27,276 bases of DNA from JANQLU01 sp964434955 (GCA_964434955.1 CAYSXI010000055.1:1-27276), one strand, 5' to 3'. Shown: positions 1-7,921, numbered from the stretch's first letter. Program-made: numbers and translations. Notes: generated from the letters alone by a model not told the origin.

Positions 1-577
1 TGCCATCGTTGAGGTAGCCAGGCCCAAATACCCGGGTTGGATTCACAATTGTTATTGGAGCGCCCCGTTGGGCAAACGATAGCGCCACTTGCTCGCCCAT
101 CGCTTTCGATTTTTCGTATTCCGTGAAATAGGCTTCCGTATTTCGGGGCATCGACTCGTCACCGACCTGCGATTTTTCCGTCGGCCCGAACGTCACGATC
201 GTCGACGTCACCACCGTCTTCTTAACCTTGGCGGTTTCGGCAGCCGTCAAAATGTTTTCGACGCCGTCCACATTGACGCGATAATAATTGGAGGCGTCTT
301 TTTGCCATTGTTGCGCGAGTCCGGCGACATGGAATACGTAGTCGCAACCTTCAAGCGCGCGATCCAGCGAACCGCGATCCGTGACGTCGCCTCGGACCAA
401 CTGAACGTTGCGTGCCTTGAGAGGATGCGAAGCCGTCGGCTTACCCGGTATCGGCTCCAGGCGATTGCGACGACAAAGGGCCCGAACTCGAAAACCCCGT
501 TGAGAAAGTTGATAGACAAGATGGGTGCCAATGAATCCGGTCGCACCCGTAACTAGTACGTTCGCTTGCTTTTTCAT
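1..577 (-). CDS. NAD-dependent epimerase/dehydratase (extended SDR), 3' end cut off by window edge
   Basis: The minus-strand frame from ATG at 577-575 stays open to base 2, giving 192 residues with no stop, so the C terminus lies outside the window. The N terminus has the Rossmann signature TGATGFIG (residues 10-17), then RGDVTD near residue 60, YVFHVAG, and the catalytic pair Y154-x-x-x-K158 in YEKSK. It continues with the substrate-loop pattern NPTRVFGPG. These are hallmarks of extended short-chain dehydrogenases acting on nucleotide sugars or sterol/hopanoid-type substrates. The HVAG and NPTxxxGPG wording resembles the HpnA/3-beta-HSD-like branch, but the substrate cannot be assigned from the visible half. 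It is transcribed divergently from the ligase trio. I see no strong Shine-Dalgarno site before the ATG. The fold is certain; the substrate is unknown. Confidence 0.88.
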   Translation of the reverse strand, partial: MKKQANVLVTGATGFIGTHLVYQLSQRGFRVRALCRRNRLEPIPGKPTASHPLKARNVQLVRGDVTDRGSLDRALEGCDYVFHVAGLAQQWQKDASNYYRVNVDGVENILTAAETAKVKKTVVTSTIVTFGPTEKSQVGDESMPRNTEAYFTEYEKSKAMGEQVALSFAQRGAPITIVNPTRVFGPGYLNDG

Positions 578-930
578 GGAATTTCAAACGTTGCAGATCG
601 AAAAAACGTTTCGTGCCGACTGCCCCAATGGCGACGCCGAAAGTTGACTGAACATTTGCAGATTCGGTAAATCGAAGATTCAAACTTTGTCGGAATTGAT
701 CGCGGAGGTGGGGGTTCCGCGAATCGAGCCAGCTAAAACTGATGCCTTTCGCAAAATTGAATCAGGCCGCAAAGTTTATCGTTGCGACGTCGCAAAACTG
801 CGAAATCCGAACGGTGCGGCAACTTCATTCGCTACAAATAATCCATTCCTTTCGGTTTTGGTGGCATTCGCCTATTCCGCCGATAAAAATGGCAACCGGT
901 CTTCTTCGATTTCAACTTCCCGAATCCGTC
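578..930. other. Intergenic region between divergent genes, no convincing gene
   Basis: These 353 bases separate the minus-strand epimerase from the plus-strand ligase trio and should hold both promoters. Open frames pass through it (for example the in-frame upstream extension of the 931 gene from 742), but their translations have no protein-like character. Visible signals are a perfect 14-bp palindrome at 782-795, three copies of CGCAAA (750-755, 768-773, 791-796), and an AT-rich GATAAAAAT at about 881-889 that could serve as a -10 element for a start at 931. None has been tested. Confidence 0.6.
782..795. promoter_or_regulatory. 14-bp perfect palindrome, possible operator upstream of the ligase trio
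   Basis: TTGCGACGTCGCAA is identical to its own reverse complement. It lies in the divergent intergenic region about 135 bp before the first gene of the trio. One or two perfect 14-bp palindromes are expected by chance in a window this size, so position is the only support. Confidence 0.25.
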
Positions 931-1572
931 ATGCCAAAACCAATCATTTTTCAGCTGGGTGAAGACACCATTCCCTTGGCGATGCAAAAAATTGATCGGA
1001 CCAAACTGTATGGCTACAAAGAAGTCGAAGTCCTTGATGAATCGGAAGAAAAATGCGAGTTGGCAACATTGGCCGAAGATGGAAGAACCGTCGTCGGAAA
1101 GGGCGGCACCGCCATGGCCTACCTGGATGTCGACGGCAATTGGTGCGAACGAACGGAAATCAAGCCAATCAATTTGGAGGGTGACGAGATTACGCCGGTC
1201 GCCTCATCATTCTCAGCACCCATTGAACTAAACGAAACAGTTTCTTTGGAAGCATATCTCGAGCACAACATTCGCCTGATGTATCGGCTCGACCTAAGCG
1301 AATCCGAATCGGACAATCCTCGCCCCGCTTTTGACCAACTGTGCAAACGCCTCAATGCTGGCGAAATATTCCATTTTGCTTACAGCTACCGCGGCGGCCT
1401 CGAAGCCGACGCCGGTTTCCTTCTAGCCAACCAGGCGAACGAAGTTTTTTTTGTCGTGGGTGATCGCAGCTCGATCGATTTTATCGGACTTCAACAAATG
1501 GCACCGGTGGCGACAAACGAATCTCCCGAAGATTCTGACAGCAGTAGCTTGATGGACTTTGACATGATCTAA
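931..1572 (+). CDS. Conserved-looking protein of unknown function, first gene of ligase trio (213 aa)
   Basis: I do not recognise a named family. The frame is open from 742, but the first 63 codons look non-coding (Trp-rich, no pattern). The well-structured sequence begins at ATG 931 (MPKPIIFQLG...), so I chose that start; an alternative ATG is at 889. The protein is soluble, with no signal peptide or membrane segment. Its middle has a patterned stretch (VGKGGTA, YLDVDG, PINLEGDEI, PVASSF, YLEHNIRLMY) that looks like a beta-rich domain. The last 20 residues are strongly acidic and Ser-rich (ESPEDSDSSS). It ends 15 bp before the next gene, which is followed after 29 bp by an ATP-dependent ligase, so a role in nucleic-acid end joining or repair is inferred from context only. 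The short leader sequences and AT-rich element just upstream fit a promoter near 880. Confidence 0.8.
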   Translation: MPKPIIFQLGEDTIPLAMQKIDRTKLYGYKEVEVLDESEEKCELATLAEDGRTVVGKGGTAMAYLDVDGNWCERTEIKPINLEGDEITPVASSFSAPIELNETVSLEAYLEHNIRLMYRLDLSESESDNPRPAFDQLCKRLNAGEIFHFAYSYRGGLEADAGFLLANQANEVFFVVGDRSSIDFIGLQQMAPVATNESPEDSDSSSLMDFDMI

Positions 1573-1587
1573 AACGGTGGGAATCAG

Positions 1588-2310
1588 ATGCCCGAAATCA
1601 ACATCGCGAACAATTCTGGCAGGGACGCCGTTGTAAACCTTGAAAATCTCAACATCCCCCTGAAGGTCCGTTGGCTCGACACTCAAAAAAGGCAAGTATC
1701 GAGTATGCGAATTCTGAAGTCGACGGTGGATCATGACATCGAATCATTGTCAGAACAGAACGAGGGCATTGCCGGAGTTGCCGATGCGCTCATACACGGT
1801 GATCCCGAAGTGGACATGGAAATCGTCGGATCCTACTTGAGAAATACTTCGCGAGCCTATATCGATCGGTCGCGAAATATTGTTCACAAAGTGACGCAAT
1901 GGGAGATTGTTCGATCGCCAGACGGAAGCGAGCGAGAACGTCGATTGCGCGAACTTCCGCCTCAAAACGTGACAGGCGAAATCCCCCTGCAATGGTCGGG
2001 AGTCATGATCAAGAAAGAAGAAGCAATTCGCAAATTTGTTTTCGTAAACAAGATGCAATTGACTCACATCAATGGGTTGACGTACGACTTTCTGTTCACC
2101 ATGGCGGAAGAGCTCGAAAAGAAAAACAGCCTGATGCTCCTTGGAGGCGGCCCCAAAAGTAACCAACCTTTGGTTCTGCGTCGAGGTGGAGCCCCCTATC
2201 GCGGGTTTCTCGAAGGTCGGGTGCGGGGCGATCGCTACTGCTTGCTGCTTCACCTTTCCAATCTTGAGCTGCGAGCCCCCGTGGACGAAGCGGAACCCAG
2301 TAGCGAATAA
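1588..2310 (+). CDS. Protein of unknown function, second gene of ligase trio (240 aa)
   Basis: No family recognised. ATG 1588 is preceded by GGTGGG at usable spacing, a plausible ribosome binding site, and lies 15 bp after the stop of the previous gene. The protein is soluble, without signal peptide. It opens with a short beta-like segment, has a helical middle (IESLSEQNEGIAGVADALI, residues about 51-69), a charged stretch with RSPDGSERERRLREL, and a C-terminal part with KKEEAIRKFVFVNKMQLTH, GGGPKSNQPLVLRRGG and YRGFLEGRVRG. The many Arg/Lys residues in the C-terminal half would suit nucleic-acid contact, but that is inference. The tail is acidic (PVDEAEPSSE). Co-directional packing with the ligase at 2340 suggests one transcript and a shared process. 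Confidence 0.85.
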   Translation: MPEINIANNSGRDAVVNLENLNIPLKVRWLDTQKRQVSSMRILKSTVDHDIESLSEQNEGIAGVADALIHGDPEVDMEIVGSYLRNTSRAYIDRSRNIVHKVTQWEIVRSPDGSERERRLRELPPQNVTGEIPLQWSGVMIKKEEAIRKFVFVNKMQLTHINGLTYDFLFTMAEELEKKNSLMLLGGGPKSNQPLVLRRGGAPYRGFLEGRVRGDRYCLLLHLSNLELRAPVDEAEPSSE

Positions 2311-2339
2311 CTGAAGCATATTCAACTCGGATCGGCGAG

Positions 2340-4100
2340 ATGGAATTAATCGACAAGGCAAGAATCGAAATCAAATGGGGCAGTTACGGTACGGCTCCAT
2401 CGACCGCTTTGTCCGACCCGGGTCTGCTTCCGAGAGTCCAGGACTATCGACGCCAAACGGGATCGAGAATGTACCCGCTCGATCGTGATGACCTGCTGCG
2501 AAAAATCCCCGATGCCTACTATCATGTCAGTCGAAAATACGATGGTGAATTCAACGTCCTGATTCTGTCGGAAGGGCAATTGCTGACTCTCAATCCTGGA
2601 GGACTGGTTCGTGTCGGGATGCCTTGGCAAAACGAGGCCGCAAAACTGCTTTCTGCCGCAGGCATTGAAGAAGCGATGATCGCAGGTGAGCTCTATGCGG
2701 CCAACGATGAGAAACGACGCGAACGCGTCCATGATATTGTCAGTCTCGCCAGACAGCCCGAATCGGAAACCGATCTTAAACGAATTCAATTCGCCGTGTT
2801 CGATATCATTTCCATCAACCACCAATCGAATGAATCAGGATTCGACGAGACCTGGGCGAAACTTGTTGATATTTTTGGGAATGGAGATTCGATCCACTGC
2901 GTGGAGACCCAGATCTCGAAATCGGCCAAGGATATCGAAGCTTTGTTCCATGGCTGGGTTGTTGAAGAAGGCGCGGAAGGCCTGGTGGTCCGCAGCGATT
3001 CCGTCGGCAATTTCAAACTTAAGCCACGCCATTCATTGGACGCCGCCGTTATTGGATTTACCGAAAGTTCGGAAGATCGCACAGGAATGTTGCACGATCT
3101 TTTACTGGCGATTGTTCGGGGCGACGGCGCCATCCAGGTGCTTTGCCGAGTCGGGGGCGGTTTTTCTGAAGACCTTCGACGCGAGTTGTTAAGTGACTTG
3201 AAAGATATGGTGGTTTCCAGTGAGTACGCCGAAGTCAACTCGGATCATGTGGCGTATCAAATGGTCCAACCAAAATGGGTCGTCGAGATCAACTTCCTCG
3301 ATTTGATCTCGCAAACGACTCGTGGCGGGCCGGTGAATCGGATGGTCCTGAATTGGAACAAGAAAGAGAAACGCTACGAAGTTATCCGGCGTTTACCGCT
3401 GTGCAGCGTCATTTCACCCCAGTTCGTCCGCCTTCGTGAGGACAAGGCAGTCAATGCCTCCGACGTCCGAATCAAGCAGATCTCAGATCTGGTCGAGGTC
3501 CCAATGGCGGATCGAGACGCAAGCCACATGACGATGCCCAAAAGCAGCATGTTGCGGCGCGAAGTTTTCACCAAGATGTTGAAAGGTGAAAAGATGGTTC
3601 GCAAATTCCTCATGTGGAAAACCAACAAGGAATCGGAACACGAAGATTTTCCCGCATACGTCATTCATTTCACGGACTTCAGCCCCAATCGGAAATCCCC
3701 GCTCAACCGCGACATTCGAGTGAGCAATCGGCGCGAGCAGATTGAACGATTTTGGCTGGAAATGAAGGAAGCCAACATCAAGAAAGGGTGGGAGCCGGTT
3801 GGCGAAACAGCCGACCAGGCCGCCAAGTCCGTTTTGCCAGAGTCGCCCGATTCCGCTGCTGAACAGAGTGATGTTGCAAAGGAATCTAAGCCCAAGGTTG
3901 TCGCGCGAAAACCAAAAGCCAAATCGAACCCACAGGATCGCAATACCAATACCAAAAAGTCTGCCAAGAAGAAAAAGACTTCTGTGGAAAAGGCTCCTGT
4001 GAAAAAGGCGGCCAAGAAAAAAACGGCAAAGAAGAAGACGGCAAAGAAAAAGACAGCCAAAAAGAAAACGGCAAAAAAGAAAGCGACTAAAAAGAAGTAA
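2340..4100 (+). CDS. ATP-dependent DNA/RNA ligase with extra C-terminal domain and lysine-repeat tail (586 aa)
   Basis: Nucleotidyltransferase motifs appear in order. Motif I is K66-YDGE, where K66 is the adenylated lysine; then GEL (116-118), motif III-like FAVFDI (151-156), motif IV EGLVVRS (213-219) and motif V FKLKPR (225-230). An OB-fold follows (VGGGFSEDL about 271-279, VVEINFLDL about 314-322), with a motif-VI-like segment FVRLREDK (362-369). This is the order of ATP-dependent DNA ligases; an RNA-ligase activity is not excluded. Residues 390-490 form an additional unassigned domain containing HFTDFSPNRK and ending NIKKGWE, which weakly recalls the end of WGR domains. From about 520 the tail is Lys/Ala/Thr-rich, with five KTAKK-type repeats (561-585), like histone H1 tails, and probably binds DNA non-specifically. 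Third gene of the trio, 29 bp after its neighbour. A planctomycete also needs NAD-dependent LigA, so this enzyme is probably accessory (repair or end joining). Confidence 0.9.
   Translation: MELIDKARIEIKWGSYGTAPSTALSDPGLLPRVQDYRRQTGSRMYPLDRDDLLRKIPDAYYHVSRKYDGEFNVLILSEGQLLTLNPGGLVRVGMPWQNEAAKLLSAAGIEEAMIAGELYAANDEKRRERVHDIVSLARQPESETDLKRIQFAVFDIISINHQSNESGFDETWAKLVDIFGNGDSIHCVETQISKSAKDIEALFHGWVVEEGAEGLVVRSDSVGNFKLKPRHSLDAAVIGFTESSEDRTGMLHDLLLAIVRGDGAIQVLCRVGGGFSEDLRRELLSDLKDMVVSSEYAEVNSDHVAYQMVQPKWVVEINFLDLISQTTRGGPVNRMVLNWNKKEKRYEVIRRLPLCSVISPQFVRLREDKAVNASDVRIKQISDLVEVPMADRDASHMTMPKSSMLRREVFTKMLKGEKMVRKFLMWKTNKESEHEDFPAYVIHFTDFSPNRKSPLNRDIRVSNRREQIERFWLEMKEANIKKGWEPVGETADQAAKSVLPESPDSAAEQSDVAKESKPKVVARKPKAKSNPQDRNTNTKKSAKKKKTSVEKAPVKKAAKKKTAKKKTAKKKTAKKKTAKKKATKKK
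4020..4094 (+). repeat. Five tandem 15-bp units encoding KTAKK/KATKK in the ligase tail
   Basis: Residues 561-585 of the ligase read as four KTAKK units plus one KATKK. At DNA level the units vary in AAA/AAG and ACG/ACA use, so they are diverged rather than freshly duplicated. Copy number may vary between strains. Confidence 0.8.
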
Positions 4101-4204
4101 TCCGGCCAGTGTTTTTCAATCCTCGGGGTTGAAACGTGCCTCGCAACACACTCGAAATGAACGAATTTCGCGTTTCATACCCCCTCTAAAATGGCGAACT
4201 CAGG

Positions 4205-4218
4205 GACGAATATTCGTC
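4205..4218. promoter_or_regulatory. 14-bp perfect palindrome upstream of the Hpt gene
   Basis: GACGAATATTCGTC is a perfect palindrome in the 248-bp gap between the ligase stop and the Hpt start, 131 bp before the chosen ATG. It could be a dimeric regulator site, but a palindrome of this length is also expected by chance once or twice per window. Confidence 0.2.
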
Positions 4219-4348
4219 AAAACCAGACCAACCGCATGACGCCAAACATGGATTGCGACAATGGCTTTCTGGATGTTTGAATTCCTGGGTGCCTGAGCTA
4301 AGTTTCCGGAAATCTCGCGCAACCACTTTTTCAGATGAAGAACTGTCC

Positions 4349-4723
4349 ATGTCCGATTGCCATTCCGATCCCATCAACGTCGAAGAACTCATGAAACGAT
4401 GCATGGGTGAAATCGAATTTGCCCAGGAGATCCTCGAAGATTTTCTTTTGACTTGTGAAAGAGGCATTGAAAATCTGCGACAGCTCGACCGTGACGGCCT
4501 GGAAGTCAAAGATATCGAACGAATGCGTTCCGAAGCTCATCGCTTGAAAGGAACCTGTGCGACGGTCGCCGCCAATCATTTGAGCGAGCTATTCCAGGAA
4601 GTCGAAGCGGATATCAAAACCGGCAACAATCGTGACGCGGCAAATCGCGTCCCTCGAATTGAGTCGGAATTCAAAAGCATTCGCGACTTTGTTTCAACGG
4701 GCCTGGCTTCCGCGCTTGGGTAA
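4349..4723 (+). CDS. Free-standing Hpt (histidine phosphotransfer) domain protein (124 aa)
   Basis: The protein is essentially one Hpt domain. After an N-terminal helix (VEELMKRCMGEIEFAQEILEDF) comes the phosphorylation motif EAHRLKGTC with phospho-accepting H64 and the conserved K66-G67. The helical pattern continues with NHLSELFQEVE. Such proteins relay phosphoryl groups between hybrid sensor kinases and response regulators in the cytoplasm. The frame is open upstream to 4253, but those 32 residues are unlike an Hpt N terminus, so ATG 4349 (MSDCHSDP) is preferred. There is no kinase or response regulator next to it, so it is an orphan and its partners must be encoded elsewhere. Four cysteines in 124 residues is slightly unusual. 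The gene converges with the 4757 gene, 33 bp apart. Confidence 0.9.
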   Translation: MSDCHSDPINVEELMKRCMGEIEFAQEILEDFLLTCERGIENLRQLDRDGLEVKDIERMRSEAHRLKGTCATVAANHLSELFQEVEADIKTGNNRDAANRVPRIESEFKSIRDFVSTGLASALG

Positions 4724-4756
4724 TCACTCCGCGCGATACGCAACTGCCTTTTGAAT

Positions 4757-6463
4757 TTATTTTCTCGCAGTTCCGTAACGCGCCCCTTTCTTTTCCCAAA
4801 CGATTTTCTTCTCGGGCGTCAATTCGATGAACCGCCGGTTGTCGGTTATCAGCGTGTTGCCATTTTCCAATCGATAAGCATCGCATGGACTCACGCCGCG
4901 ATATTTCCAAACCACTTCATGGTCAGGTGTGACCTCCGTCACTTCGTTTGTGGTGATATCGCAAATCAGAATATTCCCGTTCGAGAGTGGCTCGACTCCG
5001 TAGGGATGTCGCGCTTTGTGCTCCCAAACATTTTCGCCTTCGGGATCAACAATCCGAACGATTCCATCCTCAGCGATCAAGGTGTTCCCATTTTCCAGTC
5101 GATGGGCATCGCAGCCCAAGCCATTTGTTTTGACTTCCCATACGACCTTTTTGTCAGGCGTGACCTCCATAACTTTTTTACCCGTGTGCGAAACCGCCAG
5201 AATATTCCCGTTTACCAGTGGGCGCGTATTCAAACAGGTCGGACAGGAAAATTCCCAGACAATTCTCCCTGTCATATCAAGTTGAATGACTTTGCCACTG
5301 GTATAGTCGGCCGCAAGAATATTTCCGTTGGGCAGTTTTTCGGCACTCCAAATGTTCTTGCCTTTGTATTCAAAAATTTCGTTGCCGCCTTCATCAAGCT
5401 CGATAATCCTGCCGAGGTGCCCATAACACAAAAGCATATGGCCTGGTTCCAAATTGGAGCGGGAAACATGAAGTTCCACAGGGAATTTGAGTTTCGCCGA
5501 CTCGCCGTTTTGGGCAATCCACTCCTTCCATAACTTCAGTCGCTTGGCGCGAATCTCAGGACGGTCACTCGCGTAAAACTTGAACTTCTGGCCGGTCAAC
5601 ATTCGCAAAAAGTAAACCGATCGGGCGCGGCAAGTTGTTTTCTTCGATTCAAGCAATCTGAGAAAGGTATGCAAACATCGCCGATCGCCAATGTCGGATA
5701 ACGCCACCGCAGCCTGCAGCTGAACCAACTCATCTTTGTCGTCCAACAATGGCCCTAACAGCTCGGCTCGTCTTTGCGGCGCAACCTTCGCCATTGGCTT
5801 TACCGCAAGGATGCGAATCCTGGGGCTCGAATGACCCGCCAGCTCGATAATCACGTCCAGATCATCTGGCGTTGCCGTCGCTTCCGCCGCGCGTTCAGCC
5901 GAAATGTGAACCGTGGATGAGGTCGTTTGCGAGCTGATCTGCACCACTTCACCGAGCAAGCCTGGCAGCTCCTTGTCGCGCACAACAACAAGAACGGCAT
6001 TCAACAGGGCATCTGTACTATTGGCCATCCGTTTGGCAATGATCCCTGCCCGATATCGAACCTCTGGATTCGGAGACTTCAAATACTCGTCAACCATCGA
6101 CTTGGGAATGATTGGAAAGCCTTTCAGCTTGGTGAAGGCATCTCGACGTTCTGAAAAAATTGGACTCGAAAGTTGTTCAAACAGCAATTCAATTTGTTTG
6201 ATCAATTCGCCGCTTGGCCGAAGTCGATTTGCAAACTCTTTAACTCCTTCCGCCGAAGGCTCAACACCGTTTTCCAGAAGCTTCTTTTCGTAAATCGACT
6301 TCTCCATTCCCGGGACCGCAGGATTCTTGCCTGCAGATTTTTTCGCGGGAAGCTCCCTCGGCGATTGCGCAATCAATTGGGTTTGGCTTGCGGCGAGAAA
6401 GAGAAACCCCGCCACTAACCCAAATAAAGAAATATGCGGCATCTGAAATTCCGTTTGCTTCAT
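4757..6463 (-). CDS. Secreted HEAT-repeat and beta-propeller (NGN-repeat) protein (568 aa)
   Basis: Start chosen at ATG 6463; a TTG two codons upstream is also in frame. Residues 10-33 form a signal peptide (hydrophobic run ISLFGLVAGFLFLAAS, likely cleavage near LIAQ-S), so the protein should be exported. Residues about 90-320 are helical with HEAT-like units (SPIFSERRDAFTKL, PNPEVRYRAG, SPRIRILAV, DELVQLQAAVAL). Residues about 335-568 contain six units of the type L-x-NGN-x-L followed by a strand ending in VVWE (for example LPNGNILAAD, LVNGNILAVS, LENGNTLIAE, LSNGNILICD, LENGNTLITD; the first is LEPGHMLLCY). This is a beta-propeller of the PQQ/arylsulfotransferase-like type. No catalytic residues for sulfotransfer or PQQ dehydrogenase are evident, so it is more likely a binding or scaffold protein. 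The gene stands alone, divergent from the S41 gene. Confidence 0.85.
   Translation of the reverse strand: MKQTEFQMPHISLFGLVAGFLFLAASQTQLIAQSPRELPAKKSAGKNPAVPGMEKSIYEKKLLENGVEPSAEGVKEFANRLRPSGELIKQIELLFEQLSSPIFSERRDAFTKLKGFPIIPKSMVDEYLKSPNPEVRYRAGIIAKRMANSTDALLNAVLVVVRDKELPGLLGEVVQISSQTTSSTVHISAERAAEATATPDDLDVIIELAGHSSPRIRILAVKPMAKVAPQRRAELLGPLLDDKDELVQLQAAVALSDIGDRRCLHTFLRLLESKKTTCRARSVYFLRMLTGQKFKFYASDRPEIRAKRLKLWKEWIAQNGESAKLKFPVELHVSRSNLEPGHMLLCYGHLGRIIELDEGGNEIFEYKGKNIWSAEKLPNGNILAADYTSGKVIQLDMTGRIVWEFSCPTCLNTRPLVNGNILAVSHTGKKVMEVTPDKKVVWEVKTNGLGCDAHRLENGNTLIAEDGIVRIVDPEGENVWEHKARHPYGVEPLSNGNILICDITTNEVTEVTPDHEVVWKYRGVSPCDAYRLENGNTLITDNRRFIELTPEKKIVWEKKGARYGTARK
4760..5461 (-). repeat. 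Six degenerate protein-level beta-propeller repeats
   Basis: This is the part of the secreted protein holding six NGN...VVWE units of about 37 residues each. The repeat is clear at protein level but diverged in DNA, which argues for an old domain rather than recent expansion. Confidence 0.7.
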
Positions 6464-6559
6464 CGTCAACGTCAGGTCTCGGCTCCGCTTTTATCCTACC
6501 GTATCAGCCATCGAATATCTCGCAATTTTGGCGAGTCGAACTTTCCCATTGCTTTCTGT

Positions 6560-6565
6560 TAGAAT
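6560..6565 (+). promoter_or_regulatory. Candidate -10 element (TAGAAT) for the S41 gene
   Basis: TAGAAT (5 of 6 to TATAAT) in the context GTTAGAATCG lies 51 bp before the ATG at 6616, giving a predicted leader of about 44 nt. There is no good -35 hexamer at 16-18 bp. The same GTTAGAAT context recurs before the 19064 gene. Confidence 0.35.
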
Positions 6566-6615
6566 CGAGGCCTCCAACTTCGTTCCCCGAATTTCATTTG
6601 TACTTACCTAATTCC

Positions 6616-7857
6616 ATGAAACTGCCAGGACATTCTTGTTTTGCATTGATTGCATTAACTTTTTTTTCTTATTCCAACGCTGCTTTTTCGCAAGAAACCA
6701 AAGTGGATTGGGTCAAGGACTTGAATGCCATTGTGGAACAACTGCCTGAAAAACACGTCGACTTTTTTGACCAGTTGGACAAATCCGACTTTCGAAAAAT
6801 GGCGGACGAAGTTCGCCGGAAGTTTGAGTCCGGGATTGGCGATGCGGAAGCGTCGATTGAGTTGATGCGATTGATCAACTTATGCAAAGACGGACACACG
6901 ACACTCGTCCCAAATTTCACTTATTTTCGATATTACCCGATCAATGTTCGCTGGTTCGACGACGGCCTTTTTATCGTCAACGCAGATATCAAACTCAGAA
7001 ATTGGATCGGCTGGGAAATCGTCAAAGTTGGCGACAAAAACGTCCCTGAGATTGCCAAGGCTTGTAAGCCTTTCATGGCTCATGACAACGAATTTGGTTT
7101 TCGTAATCGTTTTGAACGAGACTTCAACACGGCCGACTATTTGAAATTTTCCGGCGGGGCGAAGAATAATCGGTCCGTCGAACTGACTTTGAAAAAGGAT
7201 GGGAAAACAGAAACCATTGAACTCACCTCGTTTCCTCAATCCGAACTGGCTTCGAGCATCCGCTGGTCCTACCGTCCGAAAACAGTCGCCTTGTATCAGA
7301 AAAAAGGCAATCTTGATTTCTGGAACGACTGGATCGCGGACAAGCAAACGGTCTACTTCAAGTACAACCGATGCCGCGATGCCAACGGTTTTTCCAGGTT
7401 GGTCGCCGGAACCAGGGGTTTCATTGAGGGACAGGACGTGGAGAAGTTCGTCGTCGATTTACGTGACAATGGCGGCGGGAACTCGTCCGTCTTTCGCCCC
7501 TTGCTTCAATACCTGAAAGACAGTGATCTCAATCGCAAGGGCAAGCTTTTTGTGATCGTCGGACGAAAAACTTATTCATCAGGCATGTGGAATGCCATTG
7601 AATTGAAAACGCAAACGAATGCGACCATCATTGGTGAACCAACTGGAGGTCGCCCCAATCATTTCGGTGAGATCCGCCCGCTTGTTTTGCCATCATCGAA
7701 ATTGAAAGTTTACTACAGTACGCGGCGATGGAACCTGATGAAAGGCTCCAAGGCAGACAGCTTGGAGCCGGATCTTCGAATCAAGTTCAACTCGAGTGAT
7801 TTTTTCCAGGGGAAAGACCCCTGGCTCGACGCGGTTTTCGATCCACCCAAGAAGTGA
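6616..7857 (+). CDS. Secreted S41-family (tail-specific protease-like) protein (413 aa)
   Basis: Start chosen at ATG 6616 because it begins a clear signal peptide (MKLPGHSCFALIALTFFSYSNAAFSQ); the open frame continues upstream but is not protein-like. An N-terminal helical S41 region has CKDGHTTLVPN at 90-100. The C-terminal catalytic fold has VVDLRDNGGGNS (279-290) and the nucleophile region RKTYSSG (317-323), where S321 aligns with the S41 serine. It then has GEPTGGRPNHFGE (340-352). In CtpA-type proteases the general-base lysine sits in a GxKTxGKG motif; here that position reads Arg/Pro, as in the GEPTGG branch that includes retinoid-binding-like S41 homologues. Peptidase activity is therefore likely but not certain. 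No PDZ domain is obvious. Monocistronic; it converges with the kinase at 7922. Confidence 0.85.
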   Translation: MKLPGHSCFALIALTFFSYSNAAFSQETKVDWVKDLNAIVEQLPEKHVDFFDQLDKSDFRKMADEVRRKFESGIGDAEASIELMRLINLCKDGHTTLVPNFTYFRYYPINVRWFDDGLFIVNADIKLRNWIGWEIVKVGDKNVPEIAKACKPFMAHDNEFGFRNRFERDFNTADYLKFSGGAKNNRSVELTLKKDGKTETIELTSFPQSELASSIRWSYRPKTVALYQKKGNLDFWNDWIADKQTVYFKYNRCRDANGFSRLVAGTRGFIEGQDVEKFVVDLRDNGGGNSSVFRPLLQYLKDSDLNRKGKLFVIVGRKTYSSGMWNAIELKTQTNATIIGEPTGGRPNHFGEIRPLVLPSSKLKVYYSTRRWNLMKGSKADSLEPDLRIKFNSSDFFQGKDPWLDAVFDPPKK

Positions 7858-7921
7858 TCCCATCCGAGGTTTCATTTCTCTCAAAAGTTGCCGTCGTTGG
7901 TTCATCGCCGCACTCGTGAGA

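Noticed and set aside
742..930. Upstream in-frame extension of the first ligase-trio gene
   Set aside because: The extra 63 residues are Trp- and His-rich without pattern, overlap the likely promoter, and the structured sequence starts at ATG 931.
4751..5533. 260-codon plus-strand frame opposite the beta-propeller gene
   Set aside because: It mirrors the repeats of the secreted protein on the other strand; the minus-strand reading has a signal peptide and domain pattern.
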